A stretch of 64,000 nucleotides of DNA from Pseudomonadota bacterium (GTDB taxonomy: Bacteria; Myxococcota_A; Bradymonadia; Bradymonadales; GCA-2716585). The stretch covers positions 1 to 64,000 of the forward strand of contig SYOX01000095.1 of NCBI GenBank assembly GCA_005804885.1, given 5' to 3'. The translations under genes and the position numbers were made by a program. Every line of letters begins with the position of its first letter. Positions within the stretch are counted from its first letter, which is position 1. The notes under the pieces are model-generated. The model was not told the origin of the DNA. It saw only the letters and a list, made by a program, of their open reading frames with translations, and made no database searches. Of this stretch, positions 8,476-17,900 are shown piece after piece.

Positions 8476-9831
8476 TCAGAGCTTCTTGGTCAGGACGACC
8501 TTGACGTCCTTGGCACCGGCCTGGACGGGGTTGCCCTCGGGCTCGCCGACGAGGTCGCCGGGGTTGGCCGAGGCGCTGCCGTCCTGATCCCACCGGACAG
8601 ACAGGCTCATCGGCCGGGTGAAGTCCCCCGGCAGCATCATGTGCTCGGGGCCAAGCACGAAGGGGGTCGGCTCCGAGGAGGCGGGGATCTTGTGAACGGC
8701 CAGGGGCGGGCCAGCATCCACGCCAGCGGCGCGGGCGATGATGAAGAAGAAGCCGCCGCTGGGCACATCGGCCTTGAGGGAGTCCGCGACCGTAATGAGC
8801 CCCACGATGCGCTGCCCTTCCCCGACAGGGGCCTCGGAAGGCGCAGAGGCCGCCTCCTCGACGGGCTCCTTGGCCTCCTCGGGCGCGGCCAGCGGTCCAG
8901 CGCCCTCCGCCTCCCCGATCACCTGCGTGAGCACGATGTCGAGGCCCTTCGTACCGGGCTTGACGGGGTTCTGCGAGGGCTCCCCGATGATGTCGCCCGT
9001 CGAGCGAGAGCTCGCCTCACCGTCCTGATCCCACCGGACCTGAATCTGGAGCGGCTGGTTGAAGTCAGCCTCCCCCATCATCACGTCGGCTGGGCCGATG
9101 CTGTACTGGAAGGGCTCGCGCGAAGCAGGCATCCTCGACGCCGCGATCGGCATCCCCGAGGTGCTGCCGGCAGGCCGCGCGATGATGTAGACCGCGCGCG
9201 CCTCAGGGGCCTTGTTGAGCAGCTCTGGTGAGAGCGAGATGACCCCCGTGATGTCCAGCGGGTCTGCGCCCGTGCTGCCCTGGGGCATCGCCCCGGCCTG
9301 CTCCTCTTGACCATGATCGTGCTCGGGAGGCGGCGAGATCGGCGCGTTCTCGCGCTGCTTCGCGTCCTGATAGACGAGGGCAAGCACCACCAGCACGAGC
9401 AGGACCGCTCCTCCGACGATCCACGTCGTCCGGCTCTGCTCAGGCGCCCCGCGCCGAGGGCGCCTTGGCCCGCCGTCGCGCCTTCCGGGCCTGTCCTCCC
9501 CCCTCGCCTGCGACGACCGGCCGCCCTTGCGAGCCGTCGGCGCTTCGTCTTCTTCAGCGTCCAGCGCGTCTTCAGGATCCGCCGCCCTGGGGGCCGGCTT
9601 CCGCGGCGCTCCGCCATCCGGCGATCCGCTCAGCGACGATCCGCCAGTCGACGAAACGCTCGGCGTCCCACACTGGCGACAGAACTTGTCGTCAACGGCC
9701 AGCGTCTCACCACACCCCGCGCAGGACGACTTGGCCGCTTGCTCTCGTTGACGACCACAAAGATGACAAAACTTCGCATCGGCGGCTATCTCGCCCTGAC
9801 AGCCCTCACACTCAACCACCTGAGTTGTCAC
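8476..9831 (-). CDS. Double zinc-ribbon membrane protein with two CycH/CcmI-type Ig-like domains
   Basis: 451 aa. GTG at 9831 is chosen because AGAGGGG lies six bases upstream. Two zinc ribbons come first (Cys8/11-22/25 and Cys37/40-51/54), then a Ser/Arg/Pro-rich linker and one membrane helix (TWIVGGAVLLVLVVLALVY, about 134-155). After that two related domains of roughly 110 residues face the other side. Each has a core like VYIIARPAG..SGMPIAASRMPAS or FFFIIARAAG..GPPLAVHKIPAS, a middle VMM/HMM segment, VRWDQDG and a final GDI/LVGEP.NPV. This is the pattern of the C-terminal Ig-like domain of the cytochrome c biogenesis factor CcmI/CycH. No TPRs or haem lyase partner are beside it, so a role in cytochrome c maturation is only a possibility. 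Confidence 0.75.
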   Translation of the reverse strand: MTTQVVECEGCQGEIAADAKFCHLCGRQREQAAKSSCAGCGETLAVDDKFCRQCGTPSVSSTGGSSLSGSPDGGAPRKPAPRAADPEDALDAEEDEAPTARKGGRSSQARGEDRPGRRDGGPRRPRRGAPEQSRTTWIVGGAVLLVLVVLALVYQDAKQRENAPISPPPEHDHGQEEQAGAMPQGSTGADPLDITGVISLSPELLNKAPEARAVYIIARPAGSTSGMPIAASRMPASREPFQYSIGPADVMMGEADFNQPLQIQVRWDQDGEASSRSTGDIIGEPSQNPVKPGTKGLDIVLTQVIGEAEGAGPLAAPEEAKEPVEEAASAPSEAPVGEGQRIVGLITVADSLKADVPSGGFFFIIARAAGVDAGPPLAVHKIPASSEPTPFVLGPEHMMLPGDFTRPMSLSVRWDQDGSASANPGDLVGEPEGNPVQAGAKDVKVVLTKKL

Positions 9832-10129
9832 GCCTTGCCCCTCTTGACTGACCCATCGATCCGACCCCGAAGTCCGGGCCCGGAAGCAAACCCCATAACT
9901 AATAGAGGGAGCGCCCGCGCGTCAACGTCTTCACCTTGAGCGGCCCTCGTTCCCACCCGCTCCGTGTCCACGCCTGGCGCCCATGCTGAGGGCTTCGACA
10001 TCGAGAACATGACCCGTCGGGAACTGATCCCGTCGCAGACAAGCCAACGCGTTGGTTCAACGCCGATGAAAGACACGCGCGGCACCGGAACCCGTGGGAT
10101 TGGCGTCATGGTGGCTGGACGGCGGAAAC
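9832..10129. other. Intergenic region without recognisable gene
   Basis: 298 bp between the zinc-ribbon gene start and the stop of the S1 protease gene, both on the minus strand. It presumably carries the promoter for the zinc-ribbon gene. Short open frames here lack ribosome-binding sites and family likeness. No convincing hairpin was found. Confidence 0.4.
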
Positions 10130-13100
10130 TCAGCGGGCGCGGCGTCGCCAGATCAAGCCGATGACGCCCAGCAGGAGGCCCCACGCGAGCCCCGACTCGC
10201 CCCGGGACCCCGGGACAGAGCACGCGCAACCCTCAAACCGCCCCCTCGCCAGCTCACCCTCGAAGCGATCCTCGATCACGGAGGGCACGTCGTCGGCCAC
10301 GTCGGGATCGCGCTCCCGGCACTGGCCCTCGGCCCCGCACACCTCTGCGACAGGGCAGACCGCCGCCTCACCCCACTGGAGGGCGCCGCCCTCGTCTATC
10401 ACACACTCCTGATAGGTGCTCCGGCCCGTGCATTGCCGTTCGCCGAGCACGCAAGCCTCCGACCCAGGCCCCTGGAGGGCGACGTTCAGATCGTAATCCC
10501 CTGACAGATCAACGACCTGGACCCTCCATGTCACCACCTCGTCCGCCTCGGCGACGTGCTCAAGGACCAGCTCGCCGCGACCCTCGATCTCGGCCAGCTG
10601 CGACTCGCCCGCCTCGTCAAAGAGCGCAAGCTCGACCTCGACGACCTCAGCCTGGGCCGTCAGGACGAGCGTCTCCCCTGCCCTGAGCGCGACCGAGAAC
10701 CAGTCGGCGTCCGAGCAGGCGCTCAGCCCCGCAAAGTCTCCAGGATCAAGGACGTAGGCCTGATCGACCGCGTCGTTGGGCTCAAAGTCATCCCGCGCGC
10801 AGCGGTTGACGCAAATCCCCTCCCCTTCGCAGCCCTCATCGACCCCGCAGGGCGTCGGGTCGCTCCACTCCAGACAGGGATCGTCGTCGAAGTCGCCGCA
10901 GAGCTGGCTGCTGGAACCGTCAAGGCACGCGCCAAGGCCAGCCTCGGGGCACTCGTCCTGACAGGAGGCGACGCAGCGGCCCTCGTCGCACCGATCGCCC
11001 TCCTCACAAGCCTGCGGCGCCCCGAAGGCCGAGCAGCCCCTGCCGTCCACCTCACAGACCTGGAAGCCCCCGTCGGGGCCGCAGCGGCGCTCCCCTGGCT
11101 CGCAGACCACGCACTGTCCCGGCGTGGTCAGGGCGGAGGCGGCAGACGGGGCTGTCTCATTGAGCCGCGATGACCGGTCGCGCGCCAGAACCCTCCAGCG
11201 GTAGGTCGTGCCCGGCAGGAGGCCCTCGTCGACGTACTCGGGCGAGGCTTGCCAGCCGCTGTCGTCGGCGCCAGGGTTGCCCGTGGTCTCTTCAAAAAAG
11301 TACTCGACGCCGCTCCTGTCGTTGGCGACCTCGGCGACCATGCGGGCGCTCAGCGGCTCGGCGCCGAGGGCGGGCGCGAGGCTGAAGCGCGCGGGGTTCG
11401 GGTTCGGGGCCTCGGAGTCCGGCACGACCTGAACGCGGAAGGCTCCGGCGGCCGAGGCCGCGCCGTCGGTGACCTGGACCGTGACGGTGGTGGCGCCGGT
11501 GAAGTTGTCGCGCGCCGTGACGGTGACGAAGCGCCCCTCCTCCAGCCGCGCCTCGACGCCCTGAGCGCCGACGGCGCGGACGCTGAAGATCAGCGCCTCC
11601 GTGGGCGTCTCGTCGTCCCGGCCGAACTCGCGCAGATCCAGCGCGCGGCTGGCGACCCCGTTCTCGGGCACCTGGACGGCGGGCATCGGCAGCAGCCTGG
11701 GCGGATCGTTGATGGCCTCGATGAAATCGCTGAGCTGGCCGCTGCTTGTGCGACGGCCAGCCCTGTCGACCGCCTCGATCTCGAAGCGAAGCAAGGTCCC
11801 GGAGAGCTGCGCCCAGTCCAACGTGATCTGGCCGCGCCACTCGTCGCCGCCGATGGCCGCCAGGGGCACGATCTGCGCGGCGCCGCCCTCGATCTGGAAG
11901 ACAACCCTCGCGCCGCCCTCGGCGACCCCCGCCCCCGTGTCGCTGATCCGGGCCGTCACGACGAAGGCCCCGACGTGGTCCTCGTTCAGATCGCCGGGCT
12001 CCGTCCTGATGTTGGCGATCAAGGGCGGGCTGTTGTCGACGAAGACCCTCCGCTCGGCGATGTTGACGCCCTGCTGCGCGTCGACGACGGTCAGGGTCAA
12101 GATGAAGGCCCCCTCAAGGCCCGAGGTGTCCCATCGGCCCAGCGTCCCCTCCTGGACGGGCTGGAAGACGGGCCTGCCGATGGGGCGCTGATCGTCGGGC
12201 GCGAGCTCGGGCGCGAAGGTCAGCGCAAAGGCCGCGAAGGCAGGATCCTGGGCGGTCCCCGTGATCACCACCTCGCCCCCGACGACCGCGTCGGCCAGGG
12301 GCGCGCTGATCAGGGCGACCCGAGACGCGGGCTCTCCAGAAGTCGAGAAGGTCCAGCGGTAGGGCTCGGCCAGCCCGTCGCCCTTGATGTCGGTCACGCC
12401 GAAGACGACGGCCTCGTAGGCCAAGTCGAGCGTCAGCGGGGCGGCGGGCGTGAACACGACCGCGCGCCTGGCCCCGTCGTAGGCCACGGACCCGGCCAGG
12501 GGCTGGCCGCCCTGCGGCGTGACGGTCAGCACGCTCGACGAGACGCTGGCGGGATCGAGATCGACGTCGAAGAAGGCGCTGACCGTCGCCGTGAGCGCGA
12601 CGCCCTGAGCCCCCTCGAAGGGATCGACGCGCTGGACGAAGGGCCGCTCAGGCAGGACGGACACCACCTGCGTGACCACGGGGCCGACCGCCGGGGTGTT
12701 GTCCGCGTCCCGCGACTGGACCTCGAAGACATGATCCCCGACCGCGAGCGGGCCGACGATCGCCGATCCCTCCAGCGTCACCGCGGCCCCGACACCGTCG
12801 ATGGTCACGGTCGTCCCCGAGATGCCCGCCGGATCCTCGACGACCCACCGCACCAGGATCGGCTCGCCCTGCTCGATGAAGCCGTCCCCGTCGCCGCCCG
12901 ACTCCTCCACCACCAGGGACGTGATGACCGGCCCCTGCGTGTCGTCGTCGGCCACCGTGACCTGGATCGCGGCCTCGTTGTTGCGCGGAGCGTCGGGCTC
13001 GCTCGGGGTGCCCACGGCCACGATCGTGAGCGGCCCCTCCAGAAACCTCGTGATCTCGAAGGTCACCTCGACGGCCTCGCCAGGCGCCAGATCGCGACGA

Positions 13101-14539
13101 ATCTCAACCAGATCCGCGATTTGGACGCGCTGGCCGTCCTCCTCGCTGAAGAGCTCGATGACGGTGTCCCGAGGGAGCGGTCGAACTCCAATATTACGAA
13201 CAACGACAAGCACTTGCGCCGCCTGTCGCTCGATGATGGGCGAGGGCGTCACGACGATGTCCTCGGCCAGAATGGCGAGGTCGGCCGCGTCGGGATCGAT
13301 GACGTCCTCGCAGGCGCCGTCGGCGCACACCTGCCCGAGGGCGCAGGGCTGGAAGGGGGCCAGATCCTGACCGCAGGACGAGATGGTCCAGACGTCGCCC
13401 TGGCGGCACTCCTGGCTGGTCCTGGGCGCGCAGCGCCCGCGCTGGCAAGCGTGATCCTCGCGGCACTGCCCGTCGCTCTGGCAGGGCGCGGCGCAGGTGC
13501 GGACGTCCGGGTTGGCCGGGTGCCCCTGGCAGGTCCAATCGGCCAGGCAGTCGCCGTCGGCCTGACACGAGTCGCACCAGTCTCCCTGCCCGCCCTGGGG
13601 GCAAAGCCTGTCGCTCGGCCAGTCGAGCGCGCAAAGGGCCTCGACGGCGTTGAAGGCGTAGCTGATCTCCTCGCCGAAGGGCGTCGGGCCGGCCTCGGGC
13701 AGCTCGTTGACGACGAAGCAGCCGTTGCGGAAGGTGTAATCCTCCGCGCCTCTGACGAGGATCCCGACGACCTCGCGGTCGGCGTTGAAGACCCCGGAGC
13801 CTGAGTTTCCTCCGAAGGTGTCGGTCGTGGCTCTGAAGAAGTCCAGCTCGGCGGCGCGCGGGTCGGTGACGCTGCCGCCCGCGTCGATCTTGGCCGGCAA
13901 GCCCGAGGGGAAGCCCACGCAGGTGACCTCGTCGCCGCTCGCCACGGGGCCGGGGCCGCGGACCGGGGCTGCCGCGTGGCCGCCCTCGACGGGGCGATCG
14001 AGCTGAAGGATCGCGTAATCGTGGGCGTCATCGAGCCGCTGGACCACGAGCCGCTGGCACGTATAGACCTCCTCGCGGCCGATGCGGGCGAGCTGACCGT
14101 CGCCCTCCATGAAGTAGTTGAAGACCAGACGCAGGTTCTGGCAGGCCGCCTGGCTCGTGACACAATGGCCAGCGGTCAACACGAGATCGTCGTCGATGAG
14201 CGTCCCGGAGCAGAAGGAGCCGGCGGGCTGCTCCGCGAAGCGCTGGCCGGGACAGAGCGACTGGCTCTCCTCAAGGCTGGGGCTGACGATCTGGACGTCG
14301 TCGGGGTTGCGCTGATCGAGCGAGCCGGGTTGAAAAAGGGCCACGATGGAGGCCCGAGTCAGCTCGCGAAGCGCGTTGTCGGGGTGGGCGAAGACGTCCT
14401 GGCGGTCGTCCTGACCGTAGACCACCTCGCGTTCGGCGCGATCGAGGGCCCCTTCGTCCAACACCGACCGCTCCGCATCGCAGCCCCAGACGACCAGCGC
14501 CCCGAGCCCCAGGATCCAGATTCCCTTCCTCTTGCCCAA
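10130..14539 (-). CDS. Secreted trypsin-like (S1) serine protease lipoprotein with CARDB, Ig-like, FN3 and MYXO-CTERM
   Basis: About 1469 aa. I place the start at TTG 14539 because GGGAGG (14549-14554) stands nine bases before it and the chain then begins directly with a short signal and lipobox (GALVVWGC); an ATG at 14575 is the alternative. The protease domain has LTAGHC (His near 124), DYAILQL (Asp near 174) and GGNSGSG (Ser near 244), so the triad is intact. After it come a Cys-rich module, a CARDB-like domain, Ig-like/Big_5 domains (DPFEGAQGVALTATVSAFF), an FN3-like domain (PGTTYRWRVLARD), a second Cys-rich region and a PPC-like domain. The C-terminus is GCACSVPGSRG, a helix (LAWGLLLGVIGLI) and WRRRAR: the MYXO-CTERM signal thought to be processed by myxosortase. 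It thus has two potential membrane anchors. Confidence 0.88.
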   Translation of the reverse strand: MGKRKGIWILGLGALVVWGCDAERSVLDEGALDRAEREVVYGQDDRQDVFAHPDNALRELTRASIVALFQPGSLDQRNPDDVQIVSPSLEESQSLCPGQRFAEQPAGSFCSGTLIDDDLVLTAGHCVTSQAACQNLRLVFNYFMEGDGQLARIGREEVYTCQRLVVQRLDDAHDYAILQLDRPVEGGHAAAPVRGPGPVASGDEVTCVGFPSGLPAKIDAGGSVTDPRAAELDFFRATTDTFGGNSGSGVFNADREVVGILVRGAEDYTFRNGCFVVNELPEAGPTPFGEEISYAFNAVEALCALDWPSDRLCPQGGQGDWCDSCQADGDCLADWTCQGHPANPDVRTCAAPCQSDGQCREDHACQRGRCAPRTSQECRQGDVWTISSCGQDLAPFQPCALGQVCADGACEDVIDPDAADLAILAEDIVVTPSPIIERQAAQVLVVVRNIGVRPLPRDTVIELFSEEDGQRVQIADLVEIRRDLAPGEAVEVTFEITRFLEGPLTIVAVGTPSEPDAPRNNEAAIQVTVADDDTQGPVITSLVVEESGGDGDGFIEQGEPILVRWVVEDPAGISGTTVTIDGVGAAVTLEGSAIVGPLAVGDHVFEVQSRDADNTPAVGPVVTQVVSVLPERPFVQRVDPFEGAQGVALTATVSAFFDVDLDPASVSSSVLTVTPQGGQPLAGSVAYDGARRAVVFTPAAPLTLDLAYEAVVFGVTDIKGDGLAEPYRWTFSTSGEPASRVALISAPLADAVVGGEVVITGTAQDPAFAAFALTFAPELAPDDQRPIGRPVFQPVQEGTLGRWDTSGLEGAFILTLTVVDAQQGVNIAERRVFVDNSPPLIANIRTEPGDLNEDHVGAFVVTARISDTGAGVAEGGARVVFQIEGGAAQIVPLAAIGGDEWRGQITLDWAQLSGTLLRFEIEAVDRAGRRTSSGQLSDFIEAINDPPRLLPMPAVQVPENGVASRALDLREFGRDDETPTEALIFSVRAVGAQGVEARLEEGRFVTVTARDNFTGATTVTVQVTDGAASAAGAFRVQVVPDSEAPNPNPARFSLAPALGAEPLSARMVAEVANDRSGVEYFFEETTGNPGADDSGWQASPEYVDEGLLPGTTYRWRVLARDRSSRLNETAPSAASALTTPGQCVVCEPGERRCGPDGGFQVCEVDGRGCSAFGAPQACEEGDRCDEGRCVASCQDECPEAGLGACLDGSSSQLCGDFDDDPCLEWSDPTPCGVDEGCEGEGICVNRCARDDFEPNDAVDQAYVLDPGDFAGLSACSDADWFSVALRAGETLVLTAQAEVVEVELALFDEAGESQLAEIEGRGELVLEHVAEADEVVTWRVQVVDLSGDYDLNVALQGPGSEACVLGERQCTGRSTYQECVIDEGGALQWGEAAVCPVAEVCGAEGQCRERDPDVADDVPSVIEDRFEGELARGRFEGCACSVPGSRGESGLAWGLLLGVIGLIWRRRAR

Positions 14540-14625
14540 CGCCTGTAACCTCCCGAATGGCCGCGCCCCAGCCATGAGGCTAACACAAAGCGTGCCACGC
14601 CCCCCGTCAGTTTCCTTACGACGAC

Positions 14626-14912
14626 CGCCCCACGCTCCTCGCACCGCCCCCGTTGGGGACGGGCTCGTCGGGTGGGGCTTGGATGCGCGGGTGGGCTGCG
14701 CCCGCTGGGCGCAGGCCGGCGCGCGGGCGTCAGAGAGTCGCAGGGCTGGATCAGCGCGTCGAAGTGGGCCTGTGGATTGGGATTTTCATTCCCCAGGTGT
14801 CGACCTGGGCCGCCCGCGGGCCTGCGACCGAGAGGTCGCAGCCCACCCTGAGATTCTAGCCCCACCCGACGAGCCCGTCCCCGCAGGGGGGCGGTGCGAG
14901 GAGCGTGGGGCG
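14626..14912 (+). repeat. Structured quasi-palindromic repeat, copy 1
   Basis: A 287-bp element whose ends are inverted copies of each other (CGCCCCACGCTCCTCGCACC at the left, its complement at 14893-14912). Inside each end the inversion continues through GACGGGCTCGTCGGGTGGGG. Internal hairpins: CCCC/GGGG around 14647-14658; CTGCGCCC/GGGCGCAG (14696-14714); GGGA/TCCC (14779-14793); CCAGGT/ACCTGG (14793-14808); CTGCGACC/GGTCGCAG with a GAGA loop (14822-14841). A second copy lies in the opposite orientation at 50814-51094. A repeat of the last 19 bp follows at 14911-14929. It lies between two same-strand lipoprotein genes. It could be a non-autonomous mobile element or a structured RNA; no transposase is in the window. 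Confidence 0.85.
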
Positions 14913-14960
14913 GTGCGAGGAGCGTGGGGCGATCGTCGAACGTGCGGCGGCGCGAGGGGC

Positions 14961-17900
14961 TTAGAACAGGACGGTGCAGTTGTTGGGGGTGGGCGTGCCC
15001 TGAACGCGCCAGGCGGTGGGGGTGCGCTCGATGGACGAGCCGCTTGGGGCGTCGCGGACGTCGACGGCGCCAACCTGCCCGGCCTCATCGAGGAGGTTGG
15101 ACGTGTTGGTGGTGCCGAAGATGACCGTGTCGATGGGCACGCTGGCGCTGTTGATGTTGGCCGAACGGACGTTGAAGAGGCCGACCGCGTCGGCCGTGGC
15201 CCCAGAGTTCTGGATGTCGGGGGTGAAGTCGAGGACCTGGCTGAAGGTCGGGTTGCCGTTGAGATCGCTGGACTGCGGCCCGCCGACCACGAAGCACTGC
15301 CCGGGACCAATGACGCCCGCCAGCTGGACCCGCAGCGCCGTATAGTCGCTGCCGCCGCTGCCCAGCGAGAAGTTGGACAGATCGATGGCCGCCCCCGTCC
15401 CGTTGAAGAGCTCGACCCACTCCAGCCCGTTGTCCTCGCCTTCAGAATCATAGAAGACCTCGGAGATCACGAAGCCCACCGGCGGGGTCGCGGTGACCTC
15501 GACCGCCGCCTCCGCGCTGCTCTCCCCCGCCGTGGCGGTGATGGTCGTCAAACCCTCCGCGACCCCGCTCAGGTCGAAGGTCGCCGAGAGCGCGTAGGGC
15601 GCCACGCGGACCTCGGCGGGCAGCGAGACGAAGCCACCCGGCGAGGCGCTCAAGGCGACCCGCGCCCCCGCTGCGGACGCCGGAACCTCAAGATTTACAC
15701 GAACTTGCGTCGCAAAGCCCACCGAGACGGTGATCTCCAGGGGCTCGATCGCGGCCACGACAGGGAGCCTGTTCGCCTCCAGCACGACGACCTCGACCTG
15801 AAGAGACGCCTCACCGAGCCTGGCGGTCACGATCACCGGAGCGGGGCCCGCGACGAGCCCTCTGAGCTGGACCTCGGCCTGGGCCTGACCTTCGACCAGC
15901 GTCAAGGAGGGGGGGACCGTCAGCCGCCTCGGGTCGCTGCTCTGGAGGGTCAGGACCACGCCATCGGGCAGCGCGGGCCGATCGATCTCCACGGTCAGCG
16001 CAGGGAAGGCCGACGCGAGCGCGGGGCCGACCTCCACGAAGGTGCGCGCGGGGCCAAAGGCCGACAGGCTCGGGGGCGTCGATCGCAGGAAGCGGATGTC
16101 CTGCGGGCCGCGCGGCTCAAGCTTGCTGCTGTCGTTGGCGAAGCGCAGCACGCCGGTGACCTCAAGCACGTCGGTGACGAAGGGGAAAGGCTCGGTGAGG
16201 TAGAGCAGATCGTTGACCTTGAGCCCGCCTGCGCAGACGTACTCCGAGGTGGGATCCTGGTCGCCGGGGCCCGCGGCGGGGTTGAGCGCCGTCACCTCGC
16301 ACTCGGTCCTCACCAGCACGCCCTCCAGGTCATCGGCCAGCGGCCCCCGCGTGGCCACCTCGGCGCTCGTGACCTCGACGGGCGAAGGCAGCGCAACGCC
16401 AGAGGCCAGGACGGCGATGGAGGTCACGGAGGTCAGCTGGATCTGCCCGAAGAAGTCCCCGACGCTTGCGTTGACCCTGACCTTATCCCCCACGGACGGG
16501 ATCGTCAGAGTGTCGTTGTCCGAAGGGATGAAGACGAAGATCCCGCTGAAGTTGGCCCGGAGGTCCGAGTCCTGAGCCGCCTCGGGGACCTGAAGAAAGA
16601 AGCGCTTCCCCCCCACGGCGGTCGCGACCCCCTCGACCACGACCCCCTCGCCTACCGCGACGCCGCCGGTCTTGATCGCGTAGATCGTCGCCGGGCAGCC
16701 CTCGGCGCCGGGGTTGAACTCATCGGGGCAGGCGTCGCAGGCGTCGCCCTTGCCGTCTTGATCGGCGTCGTCCTGCTCGGGGTTGGCCGCAGCGGGGCAG
16801 TTGTCCTGGACGTTGAGGACGCCGTCGGCGTCCGAGTCCGCCGGATCGGGGCGCGAGCAGTCGTCGGTGTCCGCGTCCACAGGGCAGGGATCGCAGACGT
16901 CGCCGACGCCGTCGCTGTCGTGATCGCCTTGAGTCCGGCCGTCCACGGGCCGCACGGGGTTGAAGACCCTCGGGCAGTTGTCCAGCTCGTTGGCGACGCC
17001 GTCGCCGTCCAGATCGTCCACGGTCAGCGCGCCGTCGAACTCGCCGGGCCGCGAGGGCACGCAGGTCGGCTCGGCCCGCGGCTCATCGCAGAAGAAGAGC
17101 TCGTAGGAGTTGGCGTTGGCAGCCTGGAGCTGGGCGAAGGACTGGCCGACCTCGCGCTGCGCGCAGATGGCCTTGGCCTTGCCGCACACGTCCGTCGGCA
17201 TGGCCTCGCAGCCCTCCTGACCGCCGGGCAGCGCCGCGAGCAGCGCCTCGTCACCAAAGAGCGGACGCCCTGCCCGCAACACCAGGGCCGTGTCGCCCGC
17301 GGTCGCCTCGATCACGGCCCGATAGGCGTTGGCCCCATCTCCCCGCGCAAAGACGGCGATGTCAGCCAGCAGGCCACCCCGGAGCGACCCGATGGCGTCG
17401 TCCATCGACAAGGCCTGCGCCGCCGACGAGGTCACCATCTCCCAAAGATCCCTGTCCGAGAAGTAGCCGTCGAGGTGGTCGCGGTTCAGATCGTCGGCGC
17501 ACTGAAGCTCCCGCTGGAGGTTGATCGAGCCGCTGGGCGTCCAGTCCGTCCCCAGCGCCAGCAACACCCCCTGACGATCGAGCATCGTCACCTGGGCCGT
17601 GTGCCCGTAGAGCGAGATGTTCGAGCGCGGCGACCAGATCACCGCCGTCCCATTGAGCGCCAGCTCCCGACCGTCGATGGCCAGCAACCCCACGCCGTGG
17701 ATGAAGGCCCCGTTGTCCGCCGTCAAGTCCCTGCCGCCGCCCGCGGTCTGGCTCAAGCACAGAAACTCATTGCGGGACTCCGCGTCGATCCCCTCCGAGA
17801 CGTGCGGCGACCAGCTCGCCTCGCTCACCACGCTGGCGTCGGGGAGGCTCGGGTACCCACACCCCATCGAGCGCAGCTCGCCCCCCGTGTCCCCCAACGG

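Noticed and set aside
9828-10229. 133-codon minus-strand frame between the zinc-ribbon and protease genes
   Set aside because: No ribosome-binding site, Arg/Pro-rich composition, overlaps the 3' end of the protease gene, no domain.
14359-14865. Frame across structured repeat copy 1 that resembles a frame in copy 2
   Set aside because: The similarity is due to the repeat itself; a one-base length difference shifts the frame between copies, so coding is not conserved.
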